NCBI GenBank assembly: GCA_905236755.1
Contig: CAJOCR010000001.1
Location: forward strand, 1 to 64,000
Reading direction: 5' to 3'
From: an uncultured Prevotella sp.
GTDB taxonomy: Bacteria > Bacteroidota > Bacteroidia > Bacteroidales > Bacteroidaceae
Length of the DNA: 64,000 nt
Position 1 is the first letter of the stretch. Each line of letters opens with the position of its first letter. The position numbers were made by a program, and so were the translations under genes. Below the pieces are notes generated by a model. It was given only the letters and a program-made list of their open reading frames with translations. It was not told where the DNA came from and searched no databases. Below are positions 1 to 8,567 of the stretch, in pieces.

Positions 1-407
1 GCTTCGCTTAACGTGTAATTACCGAAAATTGACGCAAATTTTTCGAAAATTATTTTTCTTTGATTTAACATATAATTTATGATAATTTGCGATTAATTTT
101 TGATAATTCGCGTCAGCGTAAGCAAAATAACATTACATCTCATTATTCACTCTCTTGGAAAATAAAGCGCTGATGCGCAGGCGCTTCGCTATTATCTCCT
201 TCGCTTACACAGATGCACCGGTTTCGTTGACTGCATCTGCTCAGTCGATGACCTACGGTTGAAGATTGAATATTGAATATTGAAGAATAAGTGCAAATGA
301 TATCAATCAACATATAATGTGGAACCAGCGGTCACTGACCGAAGGGAAGTAATTACGAATTTGGAATTTGGTTAGCCTCCTCTCCAGCAATATGCAAATA
401 TTATGCG
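1..407. repeat. Non-coding repeat block downstream of feoAB (modules A1, B1, C1, D)
   Basis: No credible gene lies here. The block is built from modules that recur near 3.1-3.6 kb. Module A1 (1-151) matches 3429-3569 except for about 10 extra bases near position 97. Module B1 (145-193) is identical to 3129-3177 and contains the small hairpin GCGC-TGAT-GCGC. A copy of the CTCAGTCGATGACC motif lies at about 240-262. Module C1 (261-322) matches 3178-3233 with one extra ATTGAAT-type unit. Module D (322-349) is a perfect 28-bp inverted copy of 3604-3631. A weak hairpin (376-383 with 416-423) overlaps the feoAB stop but lacks a U-tract, so I do not call it a terminator. A1 may continue beyond the left window edge. 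Confidence 0.85.
322..349 (+). repeat. 28-bp inverted repeat D, left copy
   Basis: Perfect reverse complement of 3604-3631. The two copies bracket feoAB at about 3.3 kb. It starts GAACCAGCGG and contains GGTCACTGACC, itself a short palindrome. Recombination between the copies would invert feoAB. Confidence 0.85.
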
Positions 408-2777
408 TTATAATAAGAGGAGGGAGGCGATTTGATAGACGAGGGCGGAGACGAGCCAGGCGAGGGCTGTGGTGTAGGTGGCGGCGAAGAGGGCCCATTT
501 CCAGCTGCCTGTTTCTCCCTTGATGGCTGCGATAGTGGCGATGCAAGGGAAATAGAGGAGGACAAAGAGGAGGAAGCAGAAGGCGGTGAGTGGGGTGATG
601 GTGCTGTCGTTGGCGATGGCATTGTCTTCGCCATAGAGTACGCCAATGGTGGATGCAACTATCTCCTTGGCACCGATACCTGATACGAGTCCTACATCGA
701 GTTTCCAGTTGAAGCCCTGTGGTGCAAAGATGGGTTCTATGGTCTTTCCCATTCTACCGATATAGCTCTGTTCGAGCTGCTGCTGGTGTGGGAGTGAGTC
801 GTCGTGTGGGAAATAGCCTAATGCCCACACGATGATGCTGGCAACAAGGATGATGCCTCCCATCTTCTTTAGATATTGCTTACCTTTTTCCCATGTGTGG
901 CGGCAAACGGCCTTGGTAGTAGGGAAACGGTAAGGAGGAAGTTCCATAACGAAAGGTGTGTCTTCGCCTTTGACCATGAACTTTGTGAAGATCTTACTCA
1001 TGATGACTGCCATGATGATACCTGTGAGATAGAGTCCCATCATGATGAGTGACTGGTATCGTACGGCAAAGAACGAACCGATAATCATGACATAGATAGG
1101 TATGCGTGCCTCACAGCTCATGAGTGGGAGTATGAGCATGGTGACGATACGTGAACGACGGCTCTCGATGGTTCGTGTAGCCATTACTGCTGGTACGTTA
1201 CATCCGAAGCTCATGATGAGTGGGATGAACGACTTACCATGTAGTCCCATCTTGTGCATTATCTTATCCATGATAAAGGCGGCACGAGCCATATATCCAC
1301 TATCTTCCATGAAAGAGATGAAGAAATAGAGGATGAGGATCTGTGGTAGGAATACGATGACTGATCCTACACCACCAATGACTCCATCGACGAGCATGTC
1401 TTTGACTGGTCCTTCTGGAAGACTGTTGCCAATGACATCGCCTAAGAGGGCGATACCTGTCTCTATCCATTCCATAGGGTAGGCACCTAATACGAAGGTG
1501 GCTGTGAACATGACACAGAGCATGAGTAGGAAAATTGGGAATCCTACGTATTTATTGGTCATGATGCTGTCAAGGAGATGGGTTATCTGGTAGGTGTCTT
1601 TCTCGTGACCAGGAGTATATTCTGCCTCTTTGAGTGCTCCATGGATGAATCCGTATTTAGCATCCATGATAGCTGTCTCGCTATCCTGGAGTGTTTCTTC
1701 TTTTACACGAAGGGCTGCCGTGTCACGATGTTCAAAGATCTCTTTGGCATCAGGCATGGTCTTGATATAGCGTTCCACATCTTTATCTTTCTCAAGTAGT
1801 TTGATGGCAAGATAACGGGTGGAATAGCGTTGACGTACATCATTCTCTTTCTTCAGGTGATCCTGTATCTCGGCAATACCATTTTCTATCTCGTGTCCGT
1901 GATTGATATGGATATGACGATAATGTGGGTCTTCGTCTTCCTGCATCTCATAGATCTTGATGACCTCACGGAAGAGGTTCTCAACGCCTCGTCCGTTGGT
2001 GAAGACGGTAGGTATCATTGGTACACCGAAGAGTGAGCCTAACTTGTCGTAGTCCATGTTGTCGCCTCGTTTCTCGGTCTCGTCGAACATGTTGAGAGCT
2101 ACCACCATCTTTATATGCATATCGATGAGTTGGGTGGTTAGATAGAGGTTTCGCTCAAGATTACTTGAGTCGATGACATTGATGACGATATCGGGTGTGT
2201 GCTCAATGAGCTGTTTACGTACATATAGTTCTTCAGGCGAATAGGCAGAAAGGCTATAGGTACCAGGGAGATCAACAAGGTTGAACTGATAGCCTTCGTA
2301 TTCTGCATGTCCTACCTTAGCATCAACGGTGACACCACTATAGTTGCCCACACGTTCGTGAGCTCCTGATGCAAAGTTGAAGAGTGAGGTCTTACCACAG
2401 TTAGGATTACCAACAAGTGCCACATTGATGGTGTGGCGACGATGTTCGGCTTCGGCCTGAAGCATCTTATCATCGGTGTCGTTGCTTTCGGCAAACTCCA
2501 TGAGAGGTTCTTTCTCACCAGTAGCTTCCTCTTGCTTGCGCTTACGAGCTTCGGCAAGAGAGACAACTTCTATCTGATCGGCCTCGCTATGACGGAGAGA
2601 GACCTCGTAACCCATGATACGGTATTTGACAGGATCGCGAAGGGGAGCATTGAGGAGCACCTCAACCTTCTTGCCCTTGATGAATCCCATCTCTATGACG
2701 CGCTTACGGAAACCGCCATGTCCTGAGACTTTGACGATAACTCCTTTATCACCTGTTTGTAATTCGCTTAGTTTCAT
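408..2777 (-). CDS. feoB: Fused FeoA-FeoB ferrous iron transporter
   Basis: This 789-residue inner-membrane protein imports Fe(II). Residues 1-75 form the FeoA SH3-like domain, followed by a charged linker to about 115. The FeoB G-protein domain follows with G1 GNPNCGKT (123-130), G3 DLPG (169-172) and G4 NMFD (229-232). From about residue 400 the hydrophobic permease core carries two Gate regions, including GCNVPAVMATRT. The FeoA-FeoB fusion is usual in Bacteroidetes, and no separate feoC is seen. Only a TAACTTTG -7 box is found upstream, four bases before the ATG, so the mRNA may be nearly leaderless. The gene stands alone and is bracketed by repeat blocks; no Fur site was identified by eye. 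Confidence 0.97.
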   Translation of the reverse strand: MKLSELQTGDKGVIVKVSGHGGFRKRVIEMGFIKGKKVEVLLNAPLRDPVKYRIMGYEVSLRHSEADQIEVVSLAEARKRKQEEATGEKEPLMEFAESNDTDDKMLQAEAEHRRHTINVALVGNPNCGKTSLFNFASGAHERVGNYSGVTVDAKVGHAEYEGYQFNLVDLPGTYSLSAYSPEELYVRKQLIEHTPDIVINVIDSSNLERNLYLTTQLIDMHIKMVVALNMFDETEKRGDNMDYDKLGSLFGVPMIPTVFTNGRGVENLFREVIKIYEMQEDEDPHYRHIHINHGHEIENGIAEIQDHLKKENDVRQRYSTRYLAIKLLEKDKDVERYIKTMPDAKEIFEHRDTAALRVKEETLQDSETAIMDAKYGFIHGALKEAEYTPGHEKDTYQITHLLDSIMTNKYVGFPIFLLMLCVMFTATFVLGAYPMEWIETGIALLGDVIGNSLPEGPVKDMLVDGVIGGVGSVIVFLPQILILYFFISFMEDSGYMARAAFIMDKIMHKMGLHGKSFIPLIMSFGCNVPAVMATRTIESRRSRIVTMLILPLMSCEARIPIYVMIIGSFFAVRYQSLIMMGLYLTGIIMAVIMSKIFTKFMVKGEDTPFVMELPPYRFPTTKAVCRHTWEKGKQYLKKMGGIILVASIIVWALGYFPHDDSLPHQQQLEQSYIGRMGKTIEPIFAPQGFNWKLDVGLVSGIGAKEIVASTIGVLYGEDNAIANDSTITPLTAFCFLLFVLLYFPCIATIAAIKGETGSWKWALFAATYTTALAWLVSALVYQIASLLLL

Positions 2778-2781
2778 GCTG

Positions 2782-2789
2782 CAAAGTTA
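2782..2789 (-). promoter_or_regulatory. Putative -7 box of feoAB
   Basis: The minus strand reads TAACTTTG, which fits the Bacteroidetes -7 consensus TAnnTTTG, and ends four bases before the feoAB ATG. No well-spaced TTTG -33 box is present. If used, transcription would begin at or within a few bases of the start codon. Confidence 0.45.
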
Positions 2790-3603
2790 CTAAGAATTTA
2801 TTGCAACAGTGTTGCAAATGAGGGAAATTAGGAAGAAATACCTAAAAATAGTGAAGCCCTTCCCGATGGGGAAGGAGTTCAAGTTGAACTTTGAACATTT
2901 AACATTGAAGTTTGAACTTTGAACTTTTTGAACCGAAGGTCATCGACAGAGCCAAGCATAAAGGCGAAGGAGGTAACCATTGGAACTAACGAATAAAATT
3001 ATGAATAAAATGAGAGTAAATGCAGGTAGCTCATTCTGAGCCTGTGTTAAGTTTGATGTTTGGCTTTCAGAAAGCAAGCTTTCCCAAGCCATCATCAACC
3101 TTAACATCCTCTTTAAGAGGACACCAGCATTCACTCTCTTGGAAAATAAAGCGCTGATGCGCAGGCGCTTCGCTATTGAAGATTGAATATTGAAGAATAA
3201 GTGCAAATGATATCAATCAACATATAATGTGGATTTTGTTTTTTTTAGCAATGAACTCAAGCTGTTGGTACTCCCTTCCCCACTGGGGTTTCTGTCCCCC
3301 GGGAACGGGGGAACCGAAGGGGGTGTAAAGACCATTGAGGGAAGGGGAGAGGCTACTATGCACAATCGTGCAAATGATATCAATCTGTTGCCCCCTGAAA
3401 TATCTATAATATAGAACCTAAACAATGCGCTTCGCTTAACGTGTAATTACCGAAAATTGACGCAAATTTTTCGAAAATTATTTTTCTTTGATTTAACATA
3501 TAATTTATGATAATTTGCGATTAATTCGCGTCAGCGTAAGCAAAATAACATTACATCTCATTATTCACTAATAATTATTTATTCCCGTTGGTCATAGGAA
3601 CTT

Positions 3604-3631
3604 CTTCCCTTCGGTCAGTGACCGCTGGTTC
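3604..3631 (-). repeat. 28-bp inverted repeat D, right copy
   Basis: Perfect reverse complement of 322-349. It lies directly after module A2 and before element E at the uvrA 3' end. Confidence 0.85.
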
Positions 3632-3648
3632 AAACTTCAAAGTTCTTT

Positions 3649-3680
3649 AGCATTGCTTGCAATGCGTTTGGGGGGGGAGA
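3649..3680 (+). repeat. Element E: palindrome plus G8 tract, copy 1
   Basis: The element is a near-perfect palindrome GCATTGC-TT-GCAATGC followed by a run of eight G (3670-3677). It ends directly at the uvrA stop codon. A second copy at 17301-17332 differs at one base and sits just past the hisC stop in the same orientation. Confidence 0.8.
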
Positions 3681-6518
3681 TTATATTTTTTCGGCAAGGA
3701 ACTTACCAGTGTAGCTGTCTTTGCTTTTGATGATTTCTTCTGGGGTGCCTGCACATACGAGGTTACCACCCTTGTTACCACCATCTGGTCCGAGGTCGAT
3801 GACGTAATCGGCACATTTGATGACATCCATGTTATGCTCGATGACGAGGATGGTGTGTCCTCGTTCTATGAGTGCGTTGAAGGCATCAAGGAGTCGCTTA
3901 ATGTCGTGGAAATGGAGACCAGTGGTTGGTTCATCGAAGATGAAGAGGGTAGGCTCTTGTTTCTCCTGTCCAATGAAATAAGCCAGCTTGACACGTTGGT
4001 TCTCACCACCAGAGAGTGTTGATGAACTCTGACCGAGTTTGATGTAACCTAATCCTACACTCTGAAGTGGTTTGAGTCGGCTGACGATAGCTTTTTGCTT
4101 ATGTTCGCTAAAGAATGTAATTGCCTCTGAGACAGTCATATTCAGGATATCGTTAATGTTTTTCTCGTGGAAGCGAACATCAAGGATATCGTGCTTGAAA
4201 CGTTGTCCGTGACAGGCCTCACAAGTGAGTTCGATATCAGCCATGAACTGCATCTCGATAGTGATTGTTCCTGCTCCCTTACATTCCTCGCAACGTCCAC
4301 CTTCGGTGTTGAAAGAGAAGTATTGAGGTGTGAATCCCATCTGTTTGGCCAGAGGCTGTTCGGCAAAGAGTGCACGAATAGCATCGTAGGCCTTTACGTA
4401 TGTTGCAGGGTTGGAGCGTGTTGATTTTCCGATAGGGTTCTGATCAACAAACTCCACATGCTTAATTTTTTTCCAGTCGCCCTTGAGTTCTGTGTATTCT
4501 CCAGGGATATCAGCTACCTCGTTGAGATGACGTTTTAGGGCAGGGTAGAGGGTGCCCTTGATAAGTGATGATTTTCCTGAACCAGAGACACCTGTAACAA
4601 CAGTAAAGACGTTGAGTGGTATTTTTACGTCTATGCCACGAAGGTTGTTCATGCGTGCTCCTGTGAGTTCGATAGCCATGTTCCATGAACGTCGGCTGGT
4701 AGGAACACTAATCTCTTCGGCACCAGTGAGGTATTTTATGGTATATGAACGCGGATATTTCTCAAGGAGAGAAGTACGTATATCTTTATTGCGTGCGTTC
4801 TCAATCTCTGTTGATGGCCCATTGTAAACGAGTTCTCCACCGAGGTTACCGGCATCTGGCCCGATGTCGATGATATAGTCGGCAGCCTTCATGATGTCTT
4901 CATCGTGTTCAACAACAACGACGGTATTGCCCAGTTGCTGTAGCTGACGAAGAACAGTTATGAGTCGGTCGGTGTCGCGACTATGCAGACCGATGCTTGG
5001 CTCGTCAAGTATGTATAGAGAGCCTACAAGTGATGAACCGAGTGATGTGGTGAGGTTGATACGTTGGCTCTCACCACCAGACAGTGAGTTGCTCTGGCGG
5101 TTGAGGGTGAGGTATCCCAGTCCCACTTCAACGATGAAGTTGATGCGGTTCTTAATCTCTATGAGCAGTCGTCGTGATACTTCGGTGTCGTGCTCATCGA
5201 GTTGTAGGTTGTCGAACCATTCCTTTAGGCTGCTGATAGGCATGTCAACGAGGTCGTTGATATTTCTATCGGCAATCTTTACCCATGATGCCTCCTTGCG
5301 TAGTTTGGTGCCGTGGCAATCAGGACAGCATGTGCGTCCACGATAGCGGCTGAGCATTACACGATACTGAATCTTATATTGATTCTCTTTGAGCATCTGG
5401 AAGAATGCATCGATGTTTACCTGTTCGTGAACATCTATATCCTTTTCAGAAGGAAGGCCATGCCATAGCATGTCTTTCTCTTCCTGAGTGAGTTCAAAAT
5501 AAGGTTTGAAGATAGGGAAGTTGTCTTTTGCAGCTCTACGTATGAATTCTTTGAGCCAGATGCCCATCTTCTCTCCGTGCCAGCATTGTACGCATCCATC
5601 GTAAACGCTGAGAGAGGTGTTTGGTATTACCAGTTTCTCGTCGATGCCTATTACATGTCCGAAGCCCTCACAGGTAGTACAGGCACCAAGAGGAGAGTTG
5701 AACGAGAACATATTGTCGTTTGGCTCCTCGAAGGTTATGCCGTCGGCCTCAAAACGAATGGAGAAGTCGAATGGCTGATTACTTGGAAGGACAATGAGTC
5801 GACATTTGCCATCGCCCTCATAGAAAGCAGTCTCAGCAGAGTCGATGAGTCGAGAGATGCTGTCTTTAGAGCCATCGAGTGACATACGTGTGATGACGAG
5901 ATAGAGGTCTTCAACATTCATATTCTCGTATGCCTTGTTTTCGAGTGCATCCTCAATGCGAAGGATGTCACCATGTGCATAGATACGTGAGTAGCCCTCC
6001 TGCGAATACATTTCGAGTTGTCGGTCGAGAGTGCGACCTTCTACGATATGGAAAGGTGCAAGGAGCATGAACTTAGTACCTTCAGCAAATGATTGTGCAC
6101 ATTTAACCACATCTTCAGGTGTGTGCTTGCGCACTTCGTTGCCACTGATAGGAGAGTAGGTTCGTCCGATGCGTGCAAAGAGCAGTCGGAGGTATTCGTA
6201 TATCTCTGTAGATGTGCCTACTGTAGAACGTGGGTTTCGTGAGATAACCTTCTGTTCGATAGCGATAGCAGGAGGTAATCCCTTGATGAAGTCACATTCT
6301 GGTTTGCTCATACGTCCAAGGAACTGTCGTGCGTATGAAGAAAGACTTTCTACATAGCGACGTTGCCCTTCGGCATATAGTGTGTCGAAGGCTAACGAGC
6401 TTTTGCCGGAGCCAGAAACGCCAGCTACGACAATTAGTTTATTGCGGGGTATTTTAAGTGAAATATCTTTTAGGTTGTTGGCCCGAGCCCCTTTGATTTC
6501 TATGAATTGTTCTGTCAT
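3681..6518 (-). CDS. uvrA: UvrA, excinuclease ABC subunit A
   Basis: UvrA is the damage-recognition ATPase of nucleotide excision repair and hands DNA to UvrB. The 945-residue length is normal. Two ABC ATPase modules are intact: Walker A GVSGSGKSS near 33-41 with signature LSGGESQRI near 478, and a second GVSGSGKSS near 643 with LSGGENQRV near 834. Zinc-binding CxxC pairs are visible (CTTC, CCPDC, and the C-terminal CEEC...CEAC near 739-768). The gene appears monocistronic. Its upstream region carries a CCTCCTT/AAGGAGG hairpin about 15-35 bases before the ATG, which could hide a ribosome-binding site. Its 3' end abuts element E, so the stop is followed by a C8 run in the mRNA. Confidence 0.98.
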   Translation of the reverse strand: MTEQFIEIKGARANNLKDISLKIPRNKLIVVAGVSGSGKSSLAFDTLYAEGQRRYVESLSSYARQFLGRMSKPECDFIKGLPPAIAIEQKVISRNPRSTVGTSTEIYEYLRLLFARIGRTYSPISGNEVRKHTPEDVVKCAQSFAEGTKFMLLAPFHIVEGRTLDRQLEMYSQEGYSRIYAHGDILRIEDALENKAYENMNVEDLYLVITRMSLDGSKDSISRLIDSAETAFYEGDGKCRLIVLPSNQPFDFSIRFEADGITFEEPNDNMFSFNSPLGACTTCEGFGHVIGIDEKLVIPNTSLSVYDGCVQCWHGEKMGIWLKEFIRRAAKDNFPIFKPYFELTQEEKDMLWHGLPSEKDIDVHEQVNIDAFFQMLKENQYKIQYRVMLSRYRGRTCCPDCHGTKLRKEASWVKIADRNINDLVDMPISSLKEWFDNLQLDEHDTEVSRRLLIEIKNRINFIVEVGLGYLTLNRQSNSLSGGESQRINLTTSLGSSLVGSLYILDEPSIGLHSRDTDRLITVLRQLQQLGNTVVVVEHDEDIMKAADYIIDIGPDAGNLGGELVYNGPSTEIENARNKDIRTSLLEKYPRSYTIKYLTGAEEISVPTSRRSWNMAIELTGARMNNLRGIDVKIPLNVFTVVTGVSGSGKSSLIKGTLYPALKRHLNEVADIPGEYTELKGDWKKIKHVEFVDQNPIGKSTRSNPATYVKAYDAIRALFAEQPLAKQMGFTPQYFSFNTEGGRCEECKGAGTITIEMQFMADIELTCEACHGQRFKHDILDVRFHEKNINDILNMTVSEAITFFSEHKQKAIVSRLKPLQSVGLGYIKLGQSSSTLSGGENQRVKLAYFIGQEKQEPTLFIFDEPTTGLHFHDIKRLLDAFNALIERGHTILVIEHNMDVIKCADYVIDLGPDGGNKGGNLVCAGTPEEIIKSKDSYTGKFLAEKI

Positions 6519-6658
6519 ATGAGAGATCCTACCAGGCCTCCTTTGATAAGGAGGAGATTTATTATGAGAAAGTAGATGAAACTTGTGATGTTAGTGTAAC
6601 AAAAAGAACTAGTGAAAATAGTAGAACTAAGTGAGAGAGAAAAAAGTGTTGAAAAAAT

Positions 6659-6704
6659 AAAAGTTAATAGTTTGGGAGTGATGTTACCCTAACTATTAAC
6701 TTTT
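6659..6704 (-). terminator. Intrinsic terminator of the AspT-like transporter
   Basis: A perfect 14-bp stem (6659-6672 with 6691-6704) is extended by GGG/CCC and has a 10-base loop. On the minus strand it is followed by ATTTTTTC, about 10 bases after the transporter stop codon. It should also insulate uvrA from upstream transcription. Confidence 0.85.
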
Positions 6705-6714
6705 AACTATATGA

Positions 6715-8409
6715 TTATGCTCCGCAGAAGAACAATACCACTATCTGTGCTGAGAAGATTCTCAAGAACATACTCAATGGGTAAACAGTTGAGTAACCAA
6801 CAGCAGGAGCCTCCTTAGAGCATACGCTGTTTGCATAAGCGAGTGCTGGTGGGTCGGTATATGTACCTGCAATCATACCCATGATGGTGAAATAGTTGAA
6901 TTTATACTTCATACGAGCAATAGTACCTACGATGAGGATAGGGATGATGGTGATGAGGAAACCTGTTCCTACATATTTAAGTCCATCGCCCTGAACAACA
7001 GTGTCCCAGAAACCAGCTCCTGCCTTGATACCTACGGATGCAAGGAAGAGAACAAGACCAATCTCGCGCAACATCATGTTGGCTGATGTGGTGGTGTAGG
7101 TAACGAGCTTCATTCGATAACCGAAACGACCAATGAGGATGGCGATGATCAGTGGACCACCAGCGAGACCCAGTTTCAGTGGTACAGGCATACCAGGGAT
7201 AGCCAATGGAATGCTACCGAAGATAAGACCGATGAGGATACCGATGAAGATTGTTGCGATATTTGGAGCGTCGAGACGCTTAACAGAGTTACCCATGAGT
7301 TCGGCAACACGGTTTACATTCTCTTCAGGACCAACAACCATTACACGGTCGCCAGTGTGGAAGTGGTGGTTGCGTGAAGCAAAGAGATCCATACCCTGAC
7401 GAGTGATACGTGTTACGTTGACGCCATAAACACTTGAGAAGTGCATCTTACCAAGAGTCTTACCGTTCATAGAAGGACGGGTAACGACGATGCGCTTGCT
7501 GACATACTGCTTGTTCTCTGCCTCTACTGGCCATGGACTTTCAACGATAGGGCCGATGAAGGCCTGGATAGCTTCAGCATCAGCTTCAGCACATACGATG
7601 AGAACCTCGTCGTCAACATTGAAGATAGTGCTGCTTACAGGGATGCTTACTTCGCCTTCGTGAAGGAGACGAGAGCAAACCATGTCACGGTTAAGGAATC
7701 CTGAGATTTCGCTTAATGTGCGACCAGAGATATATTTGTTGCTGACGCGAAGGTGCATCTGATGAGGTTTAGCGTGTGGGTTTTCAGCTTCTTCCTTGTC
7801 GAGAGCAGCCTCTTCCTCTTCAAGCTTAGTCTTGGTGAGGAAACGAATGGCGATAGTAGCACCGATGATACCAACAACACCAAGAGGATAAGCACAAGCG
7901 TAACCAGAAGCGATGACAGGAGCGTCGCCATTAGGGAAAACACTTGCAAGAGCCTCGTTGGCAGCACCAAGACCAGGGGTATTGGTAACAGCACCATAGA
8001 GAGTACCAACCATCATTGGGAGGTTGACAGGGTTAGTAGTGTCGTAGAAGAGATAATAGCAACCAAACATAACCAGTACGTCGAGTACGATCATTACTGT
8101 TGAGAGCATGTTTAGTGTGACACCACCTTTTTTGAAACTGTCAAAGAAACCTGGTCCTACCTGCAAACCAATACAGAAGACAAAGAGGATAAGACCAAAA
8201 TCCTGAATAAACGTAAGGATAGGACCTGGAGCAGTGAAACCAACATGGCCTGCGAGGATACCGGCAAAGAGTACGAATGTTACACCTAACGAAATGCCTC
8301 CTACCTTAACTTTACCTAAGAGCACACCGACAGCAATAACGAGCGAATAGAGTAATGCTATATGCGCCACGGAATCGGTCTGTGTGAAAAGATTAATTAA
8401 CCAATCCAT
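6715..8409 (-). CDS. AspT/YidE-family transporter with two RCK-C domains
   Basis: This 564-residue inner-membrane protein fits the aspartate:alanine exchanger (AAEX) family that includes AspT, YidE and YbjL. A hydrophobic N-terminal half (about 1-180) and C-terminal half (about 380-564) look like two repeats of a membrane module. Between them lie two TrkA-C (RCK-C) domains at roughly 215-290 and 300-375, each with the typical alternating strand/helix pattern and turns such as [11 protein letters not shown] and [12 protein letters not shown]. The substrate cannot be read from sequence; aspartate/alanine, other dicarboxylates or ions are all possible. It has its own promoter and terminator and is divergent from ileS. 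Confidence 0.85.
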   Translation of the reverse strand: MDWLINLFTQTDSVAHIALLYSLVIAVGVLLGKVKVGGISLGVTFVLFAGILAGHVGFTAPGPILTFIQDFGLILFVFCIGLQVGPGFFDSFKKGGVTLNMLSTVMIVLDVLVMFGCYYLFYDTTNPVNLPMMVGTLYGAVTNTPGLGAANEALASVFPNGDAPVIASGYACAYPLGVVGIIGATIAIRFLTKTKLEEEEAALDKEEAENPHAKPHQMHLRVSNKYISGRTLSEISGFLNRDMVCSRLLHEGEVSIPVSSTIFNVDDEVLIVCAEADAEAIQAFIGPIVESPWPVEAENKQYVSKRIVVTRPSMNGKTLGKMHFSSVYGVNVTRITRQGMDLFASRNHHFHTGDRVMVVGPEENVNRVAELMGNSVKRLDAPNIATIFIGILIGLIFGSIPLAIPGMPVPLKLGLAGGPLIIAILIGRFGYRMKLVTYTTTSANMMLREIGLVLFLASVGIKAGAGFWDTVVQGDGLKYVGTGFLITIIPILIVGTIARMKYKFNYFTIMGMIAGTYTDPPALAYANSVCSKEAPAVGYSTVYPLSMFLRIFSAQIVVLFFCGA

Positions 8410-8437
8410 TTTTCAATAAAATATATTAAATTCCGTG

Positions 8438-8468
8438 CAAAATTACTTGAAATACTTGGAATTGCAAA
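8438..8468 (-). promoter_or_regulatory. Promoter of the AspT-like transporter
   Basis: The minus strand shows TTTG (8468-8465), a 19-base spacer and TAATTTTG (8445-8438), matching the Bacteroidetes vegetative promoter. It is divergent from the ileS promoter 26 bases away. Confidence 0.75.
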
Positions 8469-8493
8469 ATTTTGGAATATCTTTTTGTTGTTC

Positions 8494-8525
8494 TTTGGTT
8501 GTGATATTTTTTTTTCTTACCTTTG
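8494..8525 (+). promoter_or_regulatory. Promoter of ileS operon
   Basis: TTTG at 8494-8497, a 20-base spacer and TACCTTTG at 8518-8525 match the Bacteroidetes consensus well. The ileS ATG follows at 8568, giving a leader of about 35 bases. Confidence 0.8.
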
Positions 8526-8567
8526 CACGCATTAGTAAAAGGTACATAAATAAAACGTTTTAAGATA

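Larger units (their letters stand above)
2778..3680. repeat. Repeat-rich intergenic region between feoAB and uvrA
   Basis: These 0.9 kb hold no gene I can support. In order they contain: a CCTTCCC/GGGAAGG hairpin near 2859-2876; tandem GAACTTT-like units (2880-2930); an inverted copy of the GTCGATGACCTTCGGTT motif (2931-2947); modules B2 (3129-3177) and C2 (3178-3233); GC-rich palindromes near 3277-3320 (CCCCGGGAACGGGGG type); module A2 (3429-3569); module D inverted (3604-3631); and element E (3649-3680) with a G8 tract that touches the uvrA stop codon. The short ORFs inside follow repeat boundaries rather than protein signals. Confidence 0.8.

Noticed and set aside
376..423. CCTCCTCT/AGAGGAGG hairpin as feoAB terminator
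   Set aside because: It overlaps the stop codon, has a 32-base loop and lacks a U-tract on the minus strand.
2940..3206. 88-codon minus-strand ORF between feoAB and uvrA
   Set aside because: It covers repeat modules B2 and C2 and its ends are set by repeats; no domain recognised. It could be a decayed gene remnant, but I cannot support that.
3213..3425. Overlapping short ORFs on both strands near 3.2-3.4 kb
   Set aside because: They translate GC-rich palindromes and repeat sequence, giving Pro/Gly/Ser-rich products.
322..3631. Inverted 28-bp repeats as terminal repeats of a transposon carrying feoAB
   Set aside because: No transposase or target-site duplication was found, and feoAB looks native; the repeat modules extend outside and inside the pair.
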